Shown here: positions 6,091-8,183 of the stretch, piece after piece | Numbering within the stretch: position 1 is the first letter of the stretch | How the letters are laid out: every line of letters starts with the position of its first letter | Source: Acidobacteriaceae bacterium | Lineage (GTDB): Bacteria; Acidobacteriota; Terriglobia; Terriglobales; Acidobacteriaceae | Reading direction: 5' to 3' | Length of the DNA: 8,183 nucleotides | Assembly (NCBI GenBank): GCA_025462785.1 | Contig: JAOAPG010000279.1 | Location: 1-8,183, forward strand | The notes under the pieces: generated by a model | The model's input: the letters and a program-made list of their open reading frames with translations, nothing else | What the model was told of the DNA's origin: nothing | Database searches by the model: none | Translations under genes and position numbers: made by a program

Positions 6091-7578
6091 TTACTGGCCT
6101 TTAGCGACGGTCTCGTAGGCCCAGCCATCCGGAAGAAATTCGGGCACACCAGTCAGGACGCCTCTAAAGTTAAGCAGTGGCTTGCCTACGTGTATTCCTT
6201 TGTCCAGCTTCAGCTCCCGAATGCTGCGTTCGTGACCTCCCGTACGCTTTTTGACGACCGAAATGGCTTGCTTCACTTGACCTTCAGCCTCGAAGTAACG
6301 CAATAGAAGCACTGAATCCGCCAAGTAACTTACGTCCACCGGGCTGATCATGTCTTTACCGAGCAGCCCGTGTTGAGCCATTACCAGGAAACTGGACACT
6401 CCTTGTTGGCTCAAGAAGGTAAGCAGCTCATGCAGGTGCATCGTTAAAGTTTGTTCGCCAGGCATGGCATTCAATAGCCCATTCAGGCTATCAATGACGA
6501 TTGTTGTGGCATTTTCCTTTGTGACAGATTGGCGAATCAGGCTAACGAATTCGCCGGGAGATAACTCTGCTGGATCGATCTGCTGGACAGAAAGTACCCC
6601 AGATGCCAAGTGTATCTCGGCGTCCAGATTTAAACCCTTCATGCGTGCTAGAAGCGTGGGCACGCTCTCATCGAACGTAAAAACACATGAACGCTCACCT
6701 CGAGTAGCGGCGGCAATCGCGTATTGCGTTGCAATGGTGGATTTCCCACATCCCGCAGGACCGAGAACCAAGGTCGAAGTACCCCGATCGACACCTCCGC
6801 CCCAAAGGGCATCGAGCTCTGCAATTCCGCTTAATGTCTTCTTCAGTACGGATCTCTGCCGATGTTCTGCCGCGATCAAGCGAGGATAAACGGATATGCC
6901 ACCCGTTTTTATGGAATAGTCGTGGAAGCCCTCTCTGTACGCTGAGGCGCGAAGCTTCACGACTTCAAGCCGGCGGCGCTTAAATCCGTACTCCCTCGAT
7001 AAGCTTTCCATCGAAATAACGCCGTGGGCAATACTTTGAAGCTGAAGATCTTCGTGAGTGCCAGTTCGGTCGTCGAGCAATAAAACACTGCAGCTCCGCC
7101 CTGCAAAGTACTGTTTGAAAGCAAGTATTTGACGTCTATACCGCAGCGAATCACGGGCGAGCATACGGAGTTCCGATAAAGAATCGATGACAATGCGGTG
7201 CGCTCCGAGTTCTTCCACCTTGTCGAGCACCGCCCGGGTGGTATCCGCCAGCTCTACTTCGGACGGGTGAAATACCGTGTACTGTCCTTCGGGTCGAAGG
7301 CTATCCTCGTCGGGCAGTAGCTCGAATATGGAGACGCCTTTCAGCGACCATTTGTGCGATTTGGCAACTCCCGTCAATTCACGCTCTGATTCCGAGAGCG
7401 TGATGTAGAGCACGGGTTCGCCAATGCTCGCCCCAGCCATAAGGAATTGCAAAGCCAGGGTGGTCTTGCCGGTGCCGGGATCCCCTTCGACCAGATAGAG
7501 ATGACCTTTAGGAATGCCTCCCCCTAAAATGTCGTCCAATCCTTCTATCCCGGTACTAATCCGATCCACTTGTGTCAT
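6091..7578 (-). CDS. KaiC-like double-domain RecA-family ATPase
   Basis: 495 residues with two KaiC domains, about 4-235 and 247-490. Domain 1 has Walker A GDPGTGKTT (32-40) and Walker B HRIVIDSL (127-134, Asp132). Domain 2 has Walker A GPAGCGKST (273-281) and Walker B TTIVIDSL (358-365, Asp363). Where KaiC has paired Glu after beta-strand 2, domain 1 shows Ser62-Glu63 and domain 2 shows Asp303-Glu304, so at least one catalytic Glu remains in each. At the KaiC Ser431/Thr432 phosphosites I align Ser417/Tyr418. The protein ends about 16 residues after GVP (477-479), lacking the KaiA-binding tail. KaiC proteins form hexamers that hydrolyse ATP and autophosphorylate. There is no kaiA or kaiB beside it; a histidine kinase gene follows with no gap. 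AGGA six bases before the ATG supports the start. Confidence 0.93.
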   Translation of the reverse strand: MTQVDRISTGIEGLDDILGGGIPKGHLYLVEGDPGTGKTTLALQFLMAGASIGEPVLYITLSESERELTGVAKSHKWSLKGVSIFELLPDEDSLRPEGQYTVFHPSEVELADTTRAVLDKVEELGAHRIVIDSLSELRMLARDSLRYRRQILAFKQYFAGRSCSVLLLDDRTGTHEDLQLQSIAHGVISMESLSREYGFKRRRLEVVKLRASAYREGFHDYSIKTGGISVYPRLIAAEHRQRSVLKKTLSGIAELDALWGGGVDRGTSTLVLGPAGCGKSTIATQYAIAAATRGERSCVFTFDESVPTLLARMKGLNLDAEIHLASGVLSVQQIDPAELSPGEFVSLIRQSVTKENATTIVIDSLNGLLNAMPGEQTLTMHLHELLTFLSQQGVSSFLVMAQHGLLGKDMISPVDVSYLADSVLLLRYFEAEGQVKQAISVVKKRTGGHERSIRELKLDKGIHVGKPLLNFRGVLTGVPEFLPDGWAYETVAKGQ

Positions 7579-7599
7579 TCAAATTCCTGACCATTTGAG

Positions 7600-7612
7600 C
7601 CGCTGCTAGCGG
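7600..7612. repeat. Perfect inverted repeat CCGCT-gct-AGCGG
   Basis: Five-base arms around a three-base centre, 22 bases upstream of the KaiC-like start. It could be a small hairpin in the leader or a regulator half-site pair. It has no T-run, so it is not a terminator. A repeat this short can arise by chance. Confidence 0.35.
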
Positions 7613-7616
7613 GTAA

Positions 7617-7632
7617 TGTCCGGCCTTGGACA
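7617..7632. repeat. Perfect inverted repeat TGTCC-N6-GGACA
   Basis: Five-base arms (7617-7621 and 7628-7632) separated by six bases, the geometry of a dimeric regulator operator, lying in the divergent region between the KaiC-like gene and the plus-strand gene at 7837. It is four bases from the neighbouring inverted repeat. No matching second copy was noticed in the window. Confidence 0.35.
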
Positions 7633-7746
7633 AGCTCCCTTGCAGCCCAACCGACGAGCGTAACGAGAGCACGCCTGAAGCTCAATACAGTGTTTACTTT
7701 ATGGACTTGGGCGTGATTTGGCGGGTTGCCAAGGAACTAAGCGGCG

Positions 7747-7762
7747 ACAAAATTACAAAATT
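7747..7762 (+). repeat. Tandem 8-mer repeat ACAAAATT x2
   Basis: Two exact adjacent copies of ACAAAATT (7747-7754, 7755-7762), AT-rich in otherwise moderate-GC DNA, 75 bases upstream of the plus-strand gene at 7837. It may be part of a promoter region, but no clear -35/-10 pair could be fitted. Confidence 0.4.
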
Positions 7763-7836
7763 GAAGATGGACACCTCTCCTTTTCAGGCCAACTCAAACT
7801 GAGGCCACGAATCGAAAGTAATTCCTTGGAGGAGTT

Positions 7837-8183
7837 ATGGCGAGCAACCATGTGGCACAAACCCACAAGAAGGGTTCCGTCCCTCCGTGGTCAGCGATTG
7901 AACCCTGGGAGAGCTCCCCCGAGAAGACACAAAACAGGGATTCCTCACAAAAGCGAGGACGTGCACTCTTCCAAGACGCTTCGCTCTCCTCAGCAGCCAA
8001 ACAGGCCCGCAAGAAATTTCTTCGCTTTTTCCCTGTGGGATTTAGAGACGAAACTTATCTTGACTGGGAACGAGATTACAAACGAGAGGCGCACGAGGAA
8101 TGGAATGAAGTGCTGGATCGCCCGGAACATCTCTCATTACTTAAGGATGGCGCGTTTTCCGAGATTGCTGCCCGGGCGGTAAG
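7837..8183 (+). CDS. Conserved hypothetical protein (5' part, runs off the window)
   Basis: An open frame of 115 complete codons with no stop before the right edge. The ATG at 7837 follows GGAGGAG (7828-7834), and an in-frame TAA lies at 7819-7821, so this is the first possible start. Residues 1-60 are polar, basic and low in hydrophobics, probably disordered. From about 63 it becomes folded-looking: KKFLRFFPVGFRDETYLDWE at 63-82, then alternating charged helices ending SEIAARAV. I recall proteins with the 'FPGGF.D..Y..WER.YK...H..W' pattern as conserved hypotheticals in Acidobacteria and Proteobacteria, but no function is known to me. There is no signal peptide or membrane segment. It is transcribed divergently from the KaiC-like gene. 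Confidence 0.8.
   Translation, partial: MASNHVAQTHKKGSVPPWSAIEPWESSPEKTQNRDSSQKRGRALFQDASLSSAAKQARKKFLRFFPVGFRDETYLDWERDYKREAHEEWNEVLDRPEHLSLLKDGAFSEIAARAV

Noticed and set aside
6464..6889. Plus-strand open frame opposite the KaiC-like gene
   Set aside because: Shadow of the second KaiC domain; no features of its own.
7718..8182. Plus-strand open frame of 154 residues at the right edge
   Set aside because: Its Arg/Pro-rich translation looks random and it overlaps, in another frame, the open frame from 7837, which has a good ribosome site and a sensible protein.

Overview
The window looks like bacterial chromosome of moderate GC, most likely from a soil Acidobacteriota (Koribacter/Terriglobus-like). 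That placement is an inference from the protein families seen: a KaiC-like ATPase next to an HPK7-type kinase, an ECF sigma/zinc-finger anti-sigma pair whose anti-sigma carries an extracytoplasmic TonB-C-like domain, a secreted adenosine deaminase, and Ala/Lys/Pro-tailed exported proteins. No rRNA, tRNA, insertion sequence, phage gene or CRISPR array is visible. No gap between genes reaches 300 bases.

Left part (1-1241, minus strand): a PfkB-family sugar/nucleoside kinase, followed 79 bases downstream by the start of a secreted adenosine deaminase cut off by the window edge.

Centre-left (1331-3817, plus strand): an exported helical protein with a Lys/Thr/Pro-rich tail, then an ECF sigma factor and its membrane anti-sigma factor, overlapping in ATGA. 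Two intergenic sites fit an ECF promoter of the GGAAC...GTCTA type. One precedes the sigma gene and one precedes the exported-protein gene, which suggests a small autoregulated envelope-stress module.

Centre-right (3814-7578, minus strand): a signalling cluster running from 7578 leftwards. It contains a double-domain KaiC-like ATPase; a hybrid-looking HisKA_3 histidine kinase abutting it with no gap; a 50-residue bacterial metallothionein; a stand-alone receiver (REC) protein; and a 107-residue unknown protein whose start and ribosome binding site lie inside the REC gene. KaiA and KaiB are absent here. The KaiC-like protein lacks the long KaiA-binding tail and has Tyr where the clock protein has Thr432. 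The cluster is therefore best read as a KaiC-family two-component signalling unit rather than a cyanobacterial clock. Its last gene converges on the anti-sigma gene and the two stop codons share CTAG.

Right edge (7579-8183): a 258-base divergent intergenic region with two short perfect inverted repeats and a tandem 8-mer, then the 5' part of a plus-strand gene of unknown function that runs off the window. The most interesting items are the KaiC-kinase-metallothionein-REC arrangement and the ECF module with two matching candidate promoters.
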